Shown here one piece after another: positions 9,786 through 19,463 of a stretch of 64,000 bases of DNA. A program made the position numbers and the translations under genes. The stretch spans positions 12,719,501-12,783,500 of the forward strand of contig CM059558.1 of assembly GCA_030386875.1 (NCBI GenBank), given 5' to 3'. How positions within the stretch are numbered: the first letter of the stretch is position 1; every line of letters starts with the position of its first letter. The notes beneath the pieces were generated by a model, which saw only the letters and a program-made list of their open reading frames with translations, ran no database searches and was not told the origin of the DNA. This DNA is from Morinoia aosen (taxonomy: Eukaryota > Arthropoda > Malacostraca > Amphipoda > Talitridae).

Positions 9786-9988
9786 TTAAATTCCTTTTTA
9801 CGAGCTTTTGCACTCCATGACTCGAGCTCCGTCCGCCAAATGAATTTGAGATAGATGATGCCATCACACTCGTTCAATCAGAGCTTGGGGGTCGACTCGG
9901 TATCTTTAGGAGCCGCCGGAAGCCGGCGAACAACTTGTCATTCGGAAATGGAACGGCCTGACGGGAATTCCAATCCTCTCATTTCCAG

Positions 9989-10182
9989 AAGCCGTAACCG
10001 TGAAGCCTGCTGCACCAGTGGCCGGTAACTTAACGTTCAATCAATTGTCGCTGATGGACGCAGTTAGGCCGAGCGTTGGTAGGCCTTCGGCCGAGTTGAG
10101 GCATAGAGATCCAGTGCCGCAAGCTGGCTACCCACCTTTGTCTCACCAGGTGCTACACAGAACGGCGTCTCTACCGCGATCG
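9989..10182 (+). CDS. Sidestep-like receptor, cytoplasmic exon
   Basis: Acceptor CTCTCATTTCCAG, donor GCGATCG|GTGAGC. The leading AA joins the G left by the previous exon to give Glu, then 64 full codons follow (phase 0 at the end). The encoded tail runs AVTVKPAAPVAGNLTFNQLS ... HRDPVPQAGYPP ... HRTASLPRS, rich in Pro and Ser with no folded domain visible. R-T-A-S-LPR looks like a basophilic phosphorylation context (inference). It is assigned to the gene by frame, phase and GC-rich composition. A 194-nt exon flanked by good splice signals is unlikely by chance in this AT-rich sequence. Confidence 0.72.
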
Positions 10183-10470
10183 GTGAGCTCAAAAACTTCC
10201 CTCAACACGTATTAGGCCATATGTGCACCAACCCAGTCTAACTTTTTCACCGGAACATGCATGTTTTTCGCTGCCTAAGCGATTTGATTACTTGGTCGGC
10301 GAAAAACATGCATGCAGGCGGTGTAAAGGTAAACTGGGAAGAAGTAAATTGCTTATTCACGTACCCATGTAAATGTCAAAAACTTCCTTTAATACGTTCC
10401 CCGTGTATTGGGCCATATGTGTCCCAAGAAGTAAATTGCTTTTTCATGTACCGATGTAAATAAATGTAAA
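10183..10470 (+). repeat. Duplicated donor-side intron segment (2 units)
   Basis: Unit a (10183-10231 plus 10339-10376) and unit b (about 10371-10465) share TCAAAAACTTCC, GTATTRGGCCATATGTG and AAGAAGTAAATTGCTT. Unit a begins at the real donor GTGAGC and unit b at a GTAAAT. Unit a is interrupted by the palindromic MITE 10232-10338; unit b is the matching empty site. Confidence 0.8.
10232..10338. mobile_element. Palindromic MITE, copy 1
   Basis: About 107 bp with terminal CCCAGTCTAACTTTTTC at the left and a degenerate AACTGGG at the right. The interior has inverted AACATGCATGTTTTTCGCTG and CGAAAAACATGCATG. Copies 2 and 3 are at 32393-32499 and 60661-60768. The empty site in unit b shows at most a 2-3-bp target duplication. 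Confidence 0.85.
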
Positions 10471-10560
10471 TTCATGTGTTTCGTGAACTTTTTAGGAAAT
10501 AACTGTTCTCGTACGAGGTAAAATATTCTCTTTCAATTGTATTCCTATATTCCTAACACA
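10471..10560. other. Short intron stretch, nothing recognised
   Basis: No repeat or gene seen. Confidence 0.4.
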
Positions 10561-10665
10561 TTAATTGCGATGGGTTAAGCTGAAGTTCAATATTCAACTC
10601 AACTTTAAAGTTAAAAGTTGGAGAAAGTTTTGTAAATTGCAAGCATTAATTGGATCTATCACACA
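10561..10665. mobile_element. TTTGACCG MITE family, partial copy
   Basis: TTGCGATGGGTTAAGC, then GTTCAATATTCAACTCAA, CTTTAAAGTTAA and later ATTGCAAGCATTAATTGGATC match the left half of the family. Sequence to the right (with CCCACCGGTGGGTC, a short palindrome at 10747-10760) diverges. Confidence 0.6.
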
Positions 10666-11246
10666 AGATCAATTTAAAAAGATTGTTAACAAATTTTCAA
10701 GCGATTCATCAGTGAGTCGTTACGAGCGTGGAAAAACCTAAGTACGACCCACCGGTGGGTCATAGCGCAACCAGTGTGATAAGGAAGAACAAAAACGTGT
10801 CCGAGCAGTGAAGTCGATTTCTCTATTCTGCTACTCACAACCTGACCAAACCAACTGTTAACTACCACGGAAACGCTGTGAATGTGTTACTGTTTATTCA
10901 AGTCACTTGTATTCCAAGTCACTTATATTCACCCATAAAAGAATATAAGAATGTAACTTTTTATTATTACTTCAACATGTTCGCTGTCGCTGGACACACA
11001 TGTGCGTCCAGCGGTATCATGTTAAGTTAGGTTGTAAGAAGCAGAGTTTAAAAACGACTTTACTGCTCGAAAAAAAATTGTGTGTTTCCTAAGAAGTGTG
11101 AAAATGTAATAGCGTGATGATATATTACCTCTTGTGCTTAAATCTCTACCAAAAAAATCCTGAAACAATTAAAGTGCGGTTCTTTCACACCCATACGTAA
11201 ATGGGCAATTTATCTAGTGGTAAATCGGCATTGGACGTGTAAACAC
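10666..11246. other. Intron sequence with one short dispersed repeat
   Basis: CGACTTTACTGCTCGAA at 11055-11071 recurs exactly at 48423-48439, in similar flanks. Otherwise nothing recognised. Confidence 0.4.
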
Positions 11247-11460
11247 TTTGACCGTAATGGGCTAAACTCAAGTTCAGTATTCAACTCAAATTTAAAGGCT
11301 ATTGTGGCAAGCTATTTTGGAAACAGCAAACTTTCCCCGGATCGTGCCGTCATTTAGCTTTAGTTGAAAATTTACGGAAATTAAGTTTGTGGCTACTGGT
11401 CGGTCAGCAGCATTATTAAAATCCCCTCCGTGGCCACCGGTGTTGCACGATGCGGTCAAC
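11247..11460. mobile_element. TTTGACCG MITE family, copy 2 (compact form)
   Basis: Begins TTTGACCGTAATGGGCTAAA and ends GCACGATGCGGTCAAC, with TCCCCTCCGTGGCCACCGGT in the right half. At about 214 bp it shows the size of the family without the inner hairpin of copy 1. Confidence 0.75.
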
Positions 11461-11615
11461 GTCCTAGCGGGGATTGATTTTATAGTTTCTGTACGGTTCC
11501 TTGGTTGAAACTCGTTTCGTAATGTAGCTTACAAAATGCTGAATGATGGCAATTATAATTCATTTGACAGTATCTACGTTTACTGAAAATTTTGAACTTG
11601 AGCGTTTATTCGTTT

Positions 11616-11920
11616 GAATATCACTACAAGCATCCTCGATACCAATTCATTCTCATCCTCGAGACCAATTTCATTCTCATCCTCGAGACCAATTTCATTC
11701 TCGTCCTCAATACCAATTTCATTCTCATCATCGAGACCAATTTCCTTCTCATCCTTGAGACCAATTTCATTCTAGTCCTCAATACTAATTTCATTCTCAT
11801 CATCGAGACCAATTTCCTTCTCATCCTTGAGACCAATTTCATTCTCGTCCTCAATACTAATTTCATTCTCATCATCGAGACCAATTTCCTTCTCATCCTC
11901 GAGACCAATTTCATCGTATT
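11616..11920 (+). repeat. 24-bp array seeded on the terminal-exon start
   Basis: The left end, TCACTACAAGCATCCTCGA at 11621, copies the first bases of the terminal exon (after GG at 11957). From there CATCCTCGAGACCAATTTC (24-bp unit) repeats about 12 times with C/T and G/A variants. The unit length is a multiple of three, so the array is almost open on both strands, but one unit has a stop and there is no sign that it is coding. Confidence 0.88.
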
Positions 11921-11956
11921 GAAAATTTTATTATGTTATAACATCTTTTACAACAG

Positions 11957-12781
11957 GGTCACTACAAGCATCCTCGAGACCGATTCTATCAAGAAACCCA
12001 AACTCAAGACTTCTCTCGACTTGCCAGCAACTCCAAGTCTCACACAAGCCTGCACAACCTATACCCTCTTGAGACCAACATCAAGTATATTTCAGCGGTC
12101 AAATTTTCAAATGAGATTCCCACGACGAGGCCGACGACCGCCGTTCCTGCGACCGCCAGATTGGGTGAGGAGAGCACCCTCTCTCTAGCATCCCGTCAAA
12201 TAAGCAGGAGTGGACCAGGTCAAATGGGTGAGAGGTTCCTTAGGAACCCTGAAGCGTCTGTTAATTCTTCGCGTTTTTCTAGGCCCCCAACTCATCACTT
12301 CCCTCGTACGCAAATACGTCATCGCGCTCACCAAGGCCCAGTTACCTCCCCTTACGAATTGAGTTCCAGCAAATTACACTCCCCCACCATGGGGGACACT
12401 TCTGGGGTCCCTTATTCCCCGTCACCGACGTCCACAACTTCGAGCGAGTACAGCTCAAGACAAGAGAAAGAGAGGAGTGTCAGAACAACTTCTCGTCTTC
12501 CAGACCAGCATTTTTCCACAACGAGAGTCAGAAGTCCTGCAAGTGATTCCTCCAGGACTCAGACACCCGATGCATCAGCTGCCAATCCCGAAGTTACTCA
12601 AATTCTGTCCAATCAGACCGGACAATCGACGTTCCCCGGCGCTCTTGTATCCCAGGCGCCTCTGAAGGGAGATATTGATTGCGGTGATGAGTCTTTCGCG
12701 CCTCCCGAAACATTTTTCTCACCTCCACCGATGTTTTCAAATTCCCCTGATGCTCACGAGGGCGTAGAAAACCAGGAATGA
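11957..12781 (+). CDS. Sidestep-like receptor, terminal cytoplasmic exon with stop
   Basis: Starts after TTTACAACAG in phase 0, matching the previous exon, and runs 274 codons to TGA at 12779-12781. The frame begins GHYKHPRDRFYQETQTQDFS, a conserved-looking block with an HPRD motif and a DFS element. It then becomes Ser/Thr/Pro-rich low complexity (SRPPTHHFPRTQIRH, YSPSPTSTTSSEYSS) and ends SNSPDAHEGVENQE. It is probably a disordered signalling tail. The visible four-exon part of the protein is about 544 residues. No other in-frame acceptor nearby gives a better join, and the longer open frame further left in the 24-bp array is in another phase and lies upstream of the acceptor. Confidence 0.78.
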   Translation, partial: GHYKHPRDRFYQETQTQDFSRLASNSKSHTSLHNLYPLETNIKYISAVKFSNEIPTTRPTTAVPATARLGEESTLSLASRQISRSGPGQMGERFLRNPEASVNSSRFSRPPTHHFPRTQIRHRAHQGPVTSPYELSSSKLHSPTMGDTSGVPYSPSPTSTTSSEYSSRQEKERSVRTTSRLPDQHFSTTRVRSPASDSSRTQTPDASAANPEVTQILSNQTGQSTFPGALVSQAPLKGDIDCGDESFAPPETFFSPPPMFSNSPDAHEGVENQE

Positions 12782-13621
12782 AATTACTAATTAATATTTT
12801 TGGCCGCGATAAGAAAAACTTTGGAGTATAATTGTACATTTAGGTTGCTTCAAACTTGGACTTGATATGATGTCGTCTACGTAATTTTGACGTTGCTTTT
12901 TGCACAACATGTTTGAGGGAAAGTTATAAAATTATGACAGTCATTTGTAAAAATAATCACAATACTAAAAAGTGCATTGCAATAACAATAACAATACTCA
13001 CAATATTTCAGTGCTTGAGTTTTATACATGTGCAAAATTATCTCCTTACGTTTACAAGCTAGATATTTTATTTTCGACTTGAAAAGAAAATGCCGACCGA
13101 TATTGCAATGGGTTACTTCAATAAAAAAAAGACGCAGTAATTTCCCTCCATCGAATTTTTTATGAAATTTAAAATGAATTCTCATTTCATACGTTTTCCT
13201 CAGGATATAAGCTACATACATCTAAATTAAGGCTGTTGTGGAATTATCAAACGAAACTGATATCTAAGGATTTGTAAAATGAATGCTTTATGTAGTTATG
13301 TCGTGTCTGAAGCCAAACCAAAGCGATGGACAGAATCAGTAGCTTCTGCACTTCAACTGACTGAAAACTTTAATGGATTTACTGAATTGACAGCGATGTG
13401 CTCACATATGTCAGCATGTTTTATTTGATATCTTCAATCGAAAATTTTTCATTATTGTTCTTTACCAACTAAAAAAGGTGTTATTTGAATTTGTCAGGGT
13501 ATTAGGCGATTGTTTGGACCAAATGCAAGCTTCTTGAAACCAGCATTACTTTGTGTTTAGACTTCAGTTGTTGCGAGTAGACTGAACTCTGTGGGATAGC
13601 AGAGTATGGTGGGATTAACGA
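12782..13621 (+). other. Probable 3' UTR and downstream flank
   Basis: AT-rich sequence after the stop. No repeat arrays or supported frames until 13622. Confidence 0.4.
13120..13125 (+). promoter_or_regulatory. Candidate polyadenylation signal AATAAA
   Basis: The first canonical AATAAA hexamer noticed after the stop codon of the Sidestep-like gene, about 340 nt downstream. It is followed by an A run, so it is only a candidate. Confidence 0.3.
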
Positions 13622-13860
13622 ATGGTCTGAATTTATTGTTAAATAGTTCAGATTTATTTTTAGATATTTACTTTTTGAATAGTATAAATTTATTTTCAAT
13701 AGTATGAATTTATTTTTAAATAGTCTGAATTTATTTTTAAATTGTCTTAATTCATTTTCAAATGGTTCGGATTTATTTTCATATGGCCTGAATTTATCTT
13801 GCAATGGTCTGAATTTATTTTCAAATAGTATGAATTCATTTTAAATGGTTTGAATTTATT
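13622..13860. repeat. ~21-bp minisatellite, about 11 units
   Basis: Unit near GGTCTGAATTTATTTTCAAA, degenerate. Confidence 0.88.
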
Positions 13861-14480
13861 GCGCAGAGACTATGTATGTTTTTCGCCCTGATTGTCTCAC
13901 CATCATTTCATCGTTCCGTGAAGTTCTTGTCTTCTTGAAATGGTAACGCTAAATTGTGCTAATATTTTTTCACAATGATAGGCGTTTGAATTGTTTAAAA
14001 ATTATTTAAGTTGTTCTTTTCTCCTATCATTTCATCATTCAACTTTTTTCCTTTTCTACTACAGCTTTGATTTTATTAGTGAGTCTTGGGACTTAGAACC
14101 AGGTTTTTCCTGCTGAAGAATTTTCTTTAACGTTTATTTGCTGCTGCCTCTTGAATTTATATTGTTTCTCATTTATTTACGTATGTTTTCCAAGTCGGTG
14201 TTCCAAAAAATAGTCAATTTCAGGGTTATTGGTTAAATAATAAACATATTATACATCTTTTCCAAACACGACAAACCTAAAATATTCTTCAAAACTTTAA
14301 ACACGGCGTATTCAACCAATTCTGGCATTTGTTCAACTTATCCAGTCACAACATATCCGATATATTCTGTAACATTTTCAACAAATTCTGAAACATGTTT
14401 TTTCAACGTATTCTGAAACGTATTCAACTTATTCAAGCATTGCTCTCAGAGTTCACCTTTTCCTTGACTACGGCATGTCC
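13861..14480. other. Non-coding stretch with weak repeats
   Basis: CATCATTTCATCGTTC and TATCATTTCATCATTC lie about 120 bp apart. At 14330-14440 there are degenerate units of the type TATTCTGAAACATTTTCAAC. No gene seen. Confidence 0.4.
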
Positions 14481-15026
14481 ACAAAATCTTCTGCCCTTAG
14501 CAAAAAGTAAGTTCCTCTGCCTTTGGCCAAAAGGTTCTAAGTCTTTAGTGAAAAGGTCTTCTGCCTAAACTAAAAAGGTCCTTTGCCTTTGGCCCAAAAG
14601 GTCCTATGCCTTTAGTTAAAAGGTCTTCTGCCTTTAGCAAAAAGGTCCTCTGCCTTTGGCCAAAAAGTCCTCTCCCTTTGGCACAAAAGCTCTGTGCCTT
14701 TTGGCAAAAAAGTCCTCTGCATTTAGCACAAAGGTCCTCTGCCTTTAGCAAAAAAGTCCTCGGCCGTTACTAAAAACTTCCTCTGTCTTTAGCAAAAGGG
14801 TCCTCTGCGTTTGGCCAAAAGGTCCTTTGCCTTTGGTAAAAAGGCCCTCTGCCTTTGACACAAAAACCCTCTGCCTTTGGTCAAAAGGTCCTCTGCCTTT
14901 GGCCTAAAAGTTTTCCGCCTTTAGCAAAAAGGTCCTCTGCCTTTAGCACACAGGTCTTCTGCCTTTAGCACAAAGGTCCTCTGTCTTTTGTTAAAAGGTC
15001 CTCTGCCTTTGGCCAGAAAGTTCTCC
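14481..15026. repeat. 21-bp minisatellite, about 26 units
   Basis: Unit AAAAGGTCCTCTGCCTTTGG with variants (GGC/AGC, CC/CA). The same unit resumes at 15648-15768. Confidence 0.92.
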
Positions 15027-15647
15027 AAAGCGTTCCCCCTTCACCTCCGTTAGCACAATCCCGTGCTATGGGGGAGTCTCTCTTTGATTCTAGCACGCCC
15101 GCGGAGGCACCTATCTATCAAAAACAAGTTTTACCCCAACTCACCTGTACGTTAACGATTTTTAAATTAAATTTGATGTTCGATATTTCCAAGTTTAAAC
15201 GAGGAATTGAACCCTCAAGAAAAAGTATGCACTCTGGCGCAGCAGAAGCAGATCCTTCACAAGCTCAACACGCTCTACGAAACGGAATTTTCCTTAAAAA
15301 TGTCCATTTCTGTAATCTTTCCCTGATTCTCGTCGCAATCAATACTGATGTTGAGCACCGCTAAAACCCTAACGTCGCGAAAAAATGGCAGAAACTGGTG
15401 GAAGAATCGTTTGACATTTGGAAGTTCAGCCGAACTCGAGTCATTAGCAGAGGAAGGACGGAGAAAAATCGGTCCAACTCGATGTCGAACAACAAACGTG
15501 AGCTCACTAGTCTCTGATTCTTGGCCGGCCACATGTCCTCTTTTCTAACTAAAATCCTCAAGCTTGTGCTCTTGCCGATTAACATTTGACGACGAAGACC
15601 TCACCCTATCTGGCAACACAGCAGCGTTGCCAGAGATCTACTGCCTA
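15027..15647. other. 621-bp segment splitting the 21-bp array
   Basis: Contains overlapping open frames on both strands (98, 85, 74 and 66 codons) with no recognised domain. It may be an insertion into the array, but I see no clear terminal repeats. Confidence 0.4.
15609..15634. repeat. Hairpin TCTGGCAAC...GTTGCCAGA, copy 1
   Basis: A 9-bp perfect stem with an 8-nt loop (ACAGCAGC). A second copy at 15775-15800 has the same stem with loop AATGCAAC. The pair flanks the small 21-bp array 15648-15768. Confidence 0.8.
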
Positions 15648-15768
15648 TTTTCAAAACGTTCTCTGCCTTTAGCCAAAAGGTCCTCTACCTTCAGCCAAAA
15701 TGTCCTCTTCCCGTAGCCAAAAAGTCCTCTGTCTTTAGCCAAAACGTCCTCTGCCTTTAAGCCAAAGC
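15648..15768. repeat. 21-bp minisatellite, second block
   Basis: About 5-6 units of the same AAAAGGTCCTCTGCCTTT type as 14481-15026. Confidence 0.9.
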
Positions 15769-15774
15769 TGAACC

Positions 15775-15800
15775 TCTGGCAACAATGCAACGTTGCCAGA
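15775..15800. repeat. Hairpin TCTGGCAAC...GTTGCCAGA, copy 2
   Basis: Same stem as 15609-15634. Confidence 0.8.
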
Positions 15801-15968
15801 TGCTGCCTGGAAAAGCCTAAACTTGAAGATTTCAGTCAAAAATCGGTCACATGAGCGAGACTGACGTGCAAAACACACGCAACGTGAGCGTGAGGTTTTT
15901 GTGGCTTGCTGACGTGGTAGCGCACGGATGCAAAATGAAGCATTTACCACTAAATATCGACCTTATAC

Positions 15969-16226
15969 CGTACTCTGGCATATTCACAGATGCCGTACTA
16001 TGGTATATTCACGGATGCCGTACTCTGGTACGTTCACGAATGACGTATGTTGATATGCTCACGAATACTGTACGCTGACATGTTCACGAATACCATAAAC
16101 TGACATGTTCAGTAATCCCGTACACTGATTTGCTCAAGGATGCTGTGTAATACCATGTTCATGAATACCGTTTATTGATAACATGTTCACAAACATAACA
16201 TACTGGCATGTTCACATGTTCACAGC
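15969..16226. repeat. ~27-bp minisatellite, about 9-10 units
   Basis: Unit near GTACTCTGGTATGTTCACGA followed by ATGCC, strongly diverged. Confidence 0.85.
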
Positions 16227-16692
16227 ATTTTACTACCGCTCATGAATAACAAAATTATCCATTACTCCTTCATGTCATCTGAGTCCTCAACATTTTTTTG
16301 TAATTCATTCCATAAACGAACGGTACGTTGCTGATTAACTCTGATTTTTTGTCTTAATTCAATCTTGGTAAAATTTTAAATATTTTTTTACAATAATAAA
16401 TCAGTTATGGTCTTCGATTCGAATAGAATCATTATTGGCCTTTTGAAGAACGTTAACTGCAACGTCCGTTAGGTTTTTTTGACATCGATTAATGCGTCCA
16501 TCATGATCGTCGGTAGTTTATTTTTATGTAAGTCGTAAAAAATTGAGTCAGAGGTCACTGGCACTTCTGTGTCTCGTATCTTGACCTCCACTTGTGACTT
16601 CAACGTTCAAGTCAAACTCACTGAACTGCAGTGAAGAGAAATGAAGCAATTGTGGTTAGACGACCTGATACTTGATACATAAATAAAGAAAC
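16227..16692. other. Non-coding stretch, nothing recognised
   Basis: No gene or repeat array seen. Confidence 0.4.
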
Positions 16693-16714
16693 GTGAACTG
16701 TTTTTCTGGGTGTC

Positions 16715-17085
16715 CTAACTACCTACTCCCTCACTCCCTACTCCCCTCACTCCCACTCCCCTCACTCCCCACTCCCCTCACTCCCTACTCCCCTCACTCC
16801 CCACTCCCCTCACTCCCCACTTCCATCACTCCCTACTCCTCTCACTCCCCACTCCACTCACTCCCCTCACTCCCTACTCCCCTCACTCCCCACTTCCATC
16901 ACTCCTTACCCCCCTCACTTCCCACTCCACTCACTCCCTACTCCCCTCACTCCCCAATCCCCTCACTCCCCACTCCCCTCACTCCCCACTCCCCTCACTC
17001 CCCACTCCCCTCACTCCCCACTCCCCTCACTCCCCACTCCCCTCACTCCCCACTCCCCTCACTTCCCAATTACCTCCCAACGACT
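16715..17085. repeat. 16-bp pyrimidine-rich minisatellite
   Basis: Unit ACTCCCCACTCCCCTC, about 23 units. The plus strand is almost pure C/T with A every few bases. It opens a frame of 134 codons that reads only Ser/Pro/Leu/Thr/His and is an artefact. Confidence 0.93.
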
Positions 17086-17549
17086 GTGCATGTCTAGCAA
17101 ACTTTTTTAGTAAAGACCGTCATGTGATTGATTAAAAAAAGTCTCCAATTGCGCGGTTTTTCTAAAGCCTGCAGAACCTTTGACACGATGACGCGCAGCT
17201 CTAGCAGTCAATGCTGCATCGGGTATCGATTTAGAACATAAAGAGAAGATTCAGGGTTTAAATGTGCGTTATTTGTTGCAAACGTTGCCGAATATTGAAG
17301 TTATATGGCCAGTGCTGAAAGAATCGGTGCTAAAACATGTTAAAATAAACATTATTCGTTGTGAACGTTTCGGGTTACTGAAATTCCTTCTTCACTGCTA
17401 AGACATGAATAAAAAGTCACTAATAAAATATTCAGGAAAATGAAATAAATAAACATGTATATCTGTAATATCCCAGAGCCTAACTTTTCATTCAAACATA
17501 AGTTAACGAGCTCATGCCATCACTCACTTACACAAACACACGCAAGCAC
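17086..17549. other. Non-coding stretch, nothing recognised
   Basis: AT-rich, no supported features. Confidence 0.4.
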
Positions 17550-17569
17550 ACGTACACACGTGTGTACGT
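17550..17569. repeat. Perfect 20-bp palindrome
   Basis: ACGTACACACGTGTGTACGT is its own reverse complement. It sits immediately before the 31-bp array and shares GTACAC with the unit of that array. Confidence 0.95.
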
Positions 17570-17570
17570 T

Positions 17571-17885
17571 GAATGCAGTTCACTGAACAGTACACAGTAA
17601 ACAATGCAGTTCACTGAAAAGTACACAGTAAACAAAGCAGTTCACTGAACAGTACACAACAAACAATACAGTTCATTGAACAGTACACAGTAAACAATGC
17701 AGTTCACTGAACAGTACACAGTAAACAATGCAGTTCACTGAACAGTACACAGTAAACAATGCAGTTCACTGAACAGTACACAGTAAACAATGCAGTTCAC
17801 TGAACAGTACACATTAAACAATGCAGTTCACTGAACAGTACACATTAAACAATGCAGTTCACTGAACAGTACACATTAGGCAATG
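17571..17885. repeat. 31-bp minisatellite, about 10 units
   Basis: Unit contains AATGCAGTTCACTGAACAGT then ACACAGTAAAC. Central units are identical and the outer ones diverged. GTTCACTGAAC is a short internal palindrome. Confidence 0.95.
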
Positions 17886-18409
17886 TTGTTTATTGTGCAG
17901 TCTACAATAACCAATAAACAATTATACAGAAGTTTGACTACACCGTTGCATTCCCAGCCGATATCGTAGGAGTGACTTCATGTTGTTTAAAGCCCTCAAT
18001 ATATTCAATGAACCATTCGTATTAGGTTTCGTTTCATTTTGTTACTCTGTCCTTTTTATCAATAATCCCTTCAGCTGAATTCAATGACTTTCATTTACTT
18101 TTAATGCTTGATCAAAATGTCATAATTTTCAGTGTGCAATTTTTCTGTGCTTTGATGTAAAAAATAATTGTTTTACTATGTATAAAAGTGAGTTGTAACA
18201 TTGGATATTGCATCTCCATCAGTACGGGCAGGGATACCTTTCGTCAGAGCTGAAAGTTACTTTATAATTATGATAAATATTACAATATTGCTACCAACAT
18301 TCAATGATTATATACATATATTTTTGCTAAAAATACAAATCTTAAGTGATTATTATTTGATATTACTTTATTTCTCACTCCTCTCTTTGGTAAACCTTTG
18401 TTGTGGTTA
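17886..18409. other. Non-coding stretch, nothing recognised
   Basis: AT-rich sequence without supported genes. Confidence 0.4.
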
Positions 18410-18850
18410 GGGCTTGAACCAACGTAAAATTTGATCTAATATATTTCCACTCATTTTTACACATCAGTGCAGCCAATTTTTCCATTGCAATATGACTTTC
18501 TCTCGCTAACATGCGCCGAGTAGTATTATTTCAAACATTTCTTTTCAAATATCCAATGCACTATAAATGAGAGCGACAGATAAAACCTTTGTAGGTTAGA
18601 ACTTCAATCAATCTCAATCCTTTTGAACACGAGAGAAAAAACAAGTAAAGTTTTACAAAGATAGAATCTCATATATTTCCTTCTGCTTCAATACCTTAAT
18701 CGCTTTGCCGGTTAAAACTGCAATAATTTGGATCACGTGAGGAGAGAGCCAGTAAATTTTTACAGGGATAGAGTTCCAAACATTTCCTTCTGATTCTATA
18801 CGTCTTGAATGGCCGTTATTTTTCGGTGCCGCATTCAGAACCAATTAAAT
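18410..18850. repeat. Degenerate ~130-bp tandem repeat, 2-3 units
   Basis: Related blocks at about 18440, 18660 and 18770 share ATATTTCC..CT, AATACCTTAAT/TATACGTCTTGAAT and GCCGGTT/GCCGTT. Confidence 0.5.
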
Positions 18851-19075
18851 AAACTTTCGTACACACTGCGAGTGCGGCGGTCAGTGTATCATGTCTTGGC
18901 AGCGCAAAATGGCAGGGGCAAAGCTCGTGGTGATTACTTTGGAAATAGCCAAAAGTATTGCCTGACCAAAAAGCATAATCCGAACATGTTCGAAGCAATT
19001 AGTATCTGCCAGAACGGCATGCGTTGTACCGATTGCGACCATTGGCAGGCAGCGCAAATTTGACTCGTGATTCAT
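18851..19075. other. GC-richer block open on both strands, unassigned
   Basis: About 225 bp with higher GC than the surroundings. A frame of 84 codons runs on plus (18809-19063, Cys-containing, ends CTDCDHWQAAQI) and one of 64 on minus (18881-19075). I recognise neither. It could be an exon or transposon remnant. Confidence 0.3.
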
Positions 19076-19355
19076 GAATTGAACATCGCCCCTGTCTTTG
19101 ACAGGGAAAAATAGATGTTTCTAATGTAGAGTCATGAACAAATACTAAACGTGTAATTTTTAAGCCCGGGAAAATAGCTCAATTTTTTCATACTTGTTGA
19201 CGGTTAGATGCTGTACAACGTCGGCAGAGTCCCGACGAATGTAATTCTAATGTGTACCATACTATTATTATTCGTATTATTAGTGAGGATGGTCGTGCTG
19301 AAGAACACCATATGAAGATGACTTCTATTGAAGCCAATGATGATGTTGTTTAGAC

Positions 19356-19455
19356 CAGGGTATCGGAGCCGGAGGAATAAATTTTCGACTCCGACCTAAA
19401 ACATGCGACTCCGAAGACTCGGACTCCCGACTCCGACTCCGACTCCGGAACCTTG
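19356..19455. mobile_element. Short hAT-like MITE rich in GGAGTC/GACTCC
   Basis: Starts CAGGGTATCGGAGCCGGAG and ends GACTCCGGAACCTTG, imperfect inverted ends. It is flanked by the 8-bp near-duplicates GTTTAGAC (19348-19355) and GTTAAGAT (19456-19463), 6 of 8 matching. The interior is a GACTCC repeat. Confidence 0.6.
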
Positions 19456-19463
19456 GTTAAGAT

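Noticed and set aside
11592-12188. 198-codon plus frame beginning in the 24-bp array
   Set aside because: It reads the array and then the terminal exon in the wrong frame; the receptor frame from the acceptor at 11957 is phase-consistent and continues to the stop at 12781.
14545-14751. 68-codon minus frame rich in Lys/Leu/Cys
   Set aside because: Product of the 21-bp minisatellite.
16693-17097. Proline/serine-rich 134-codon frame, mucin-like
   Set aside because: Pure 16-bp minisatellite; all frames are similarly open.
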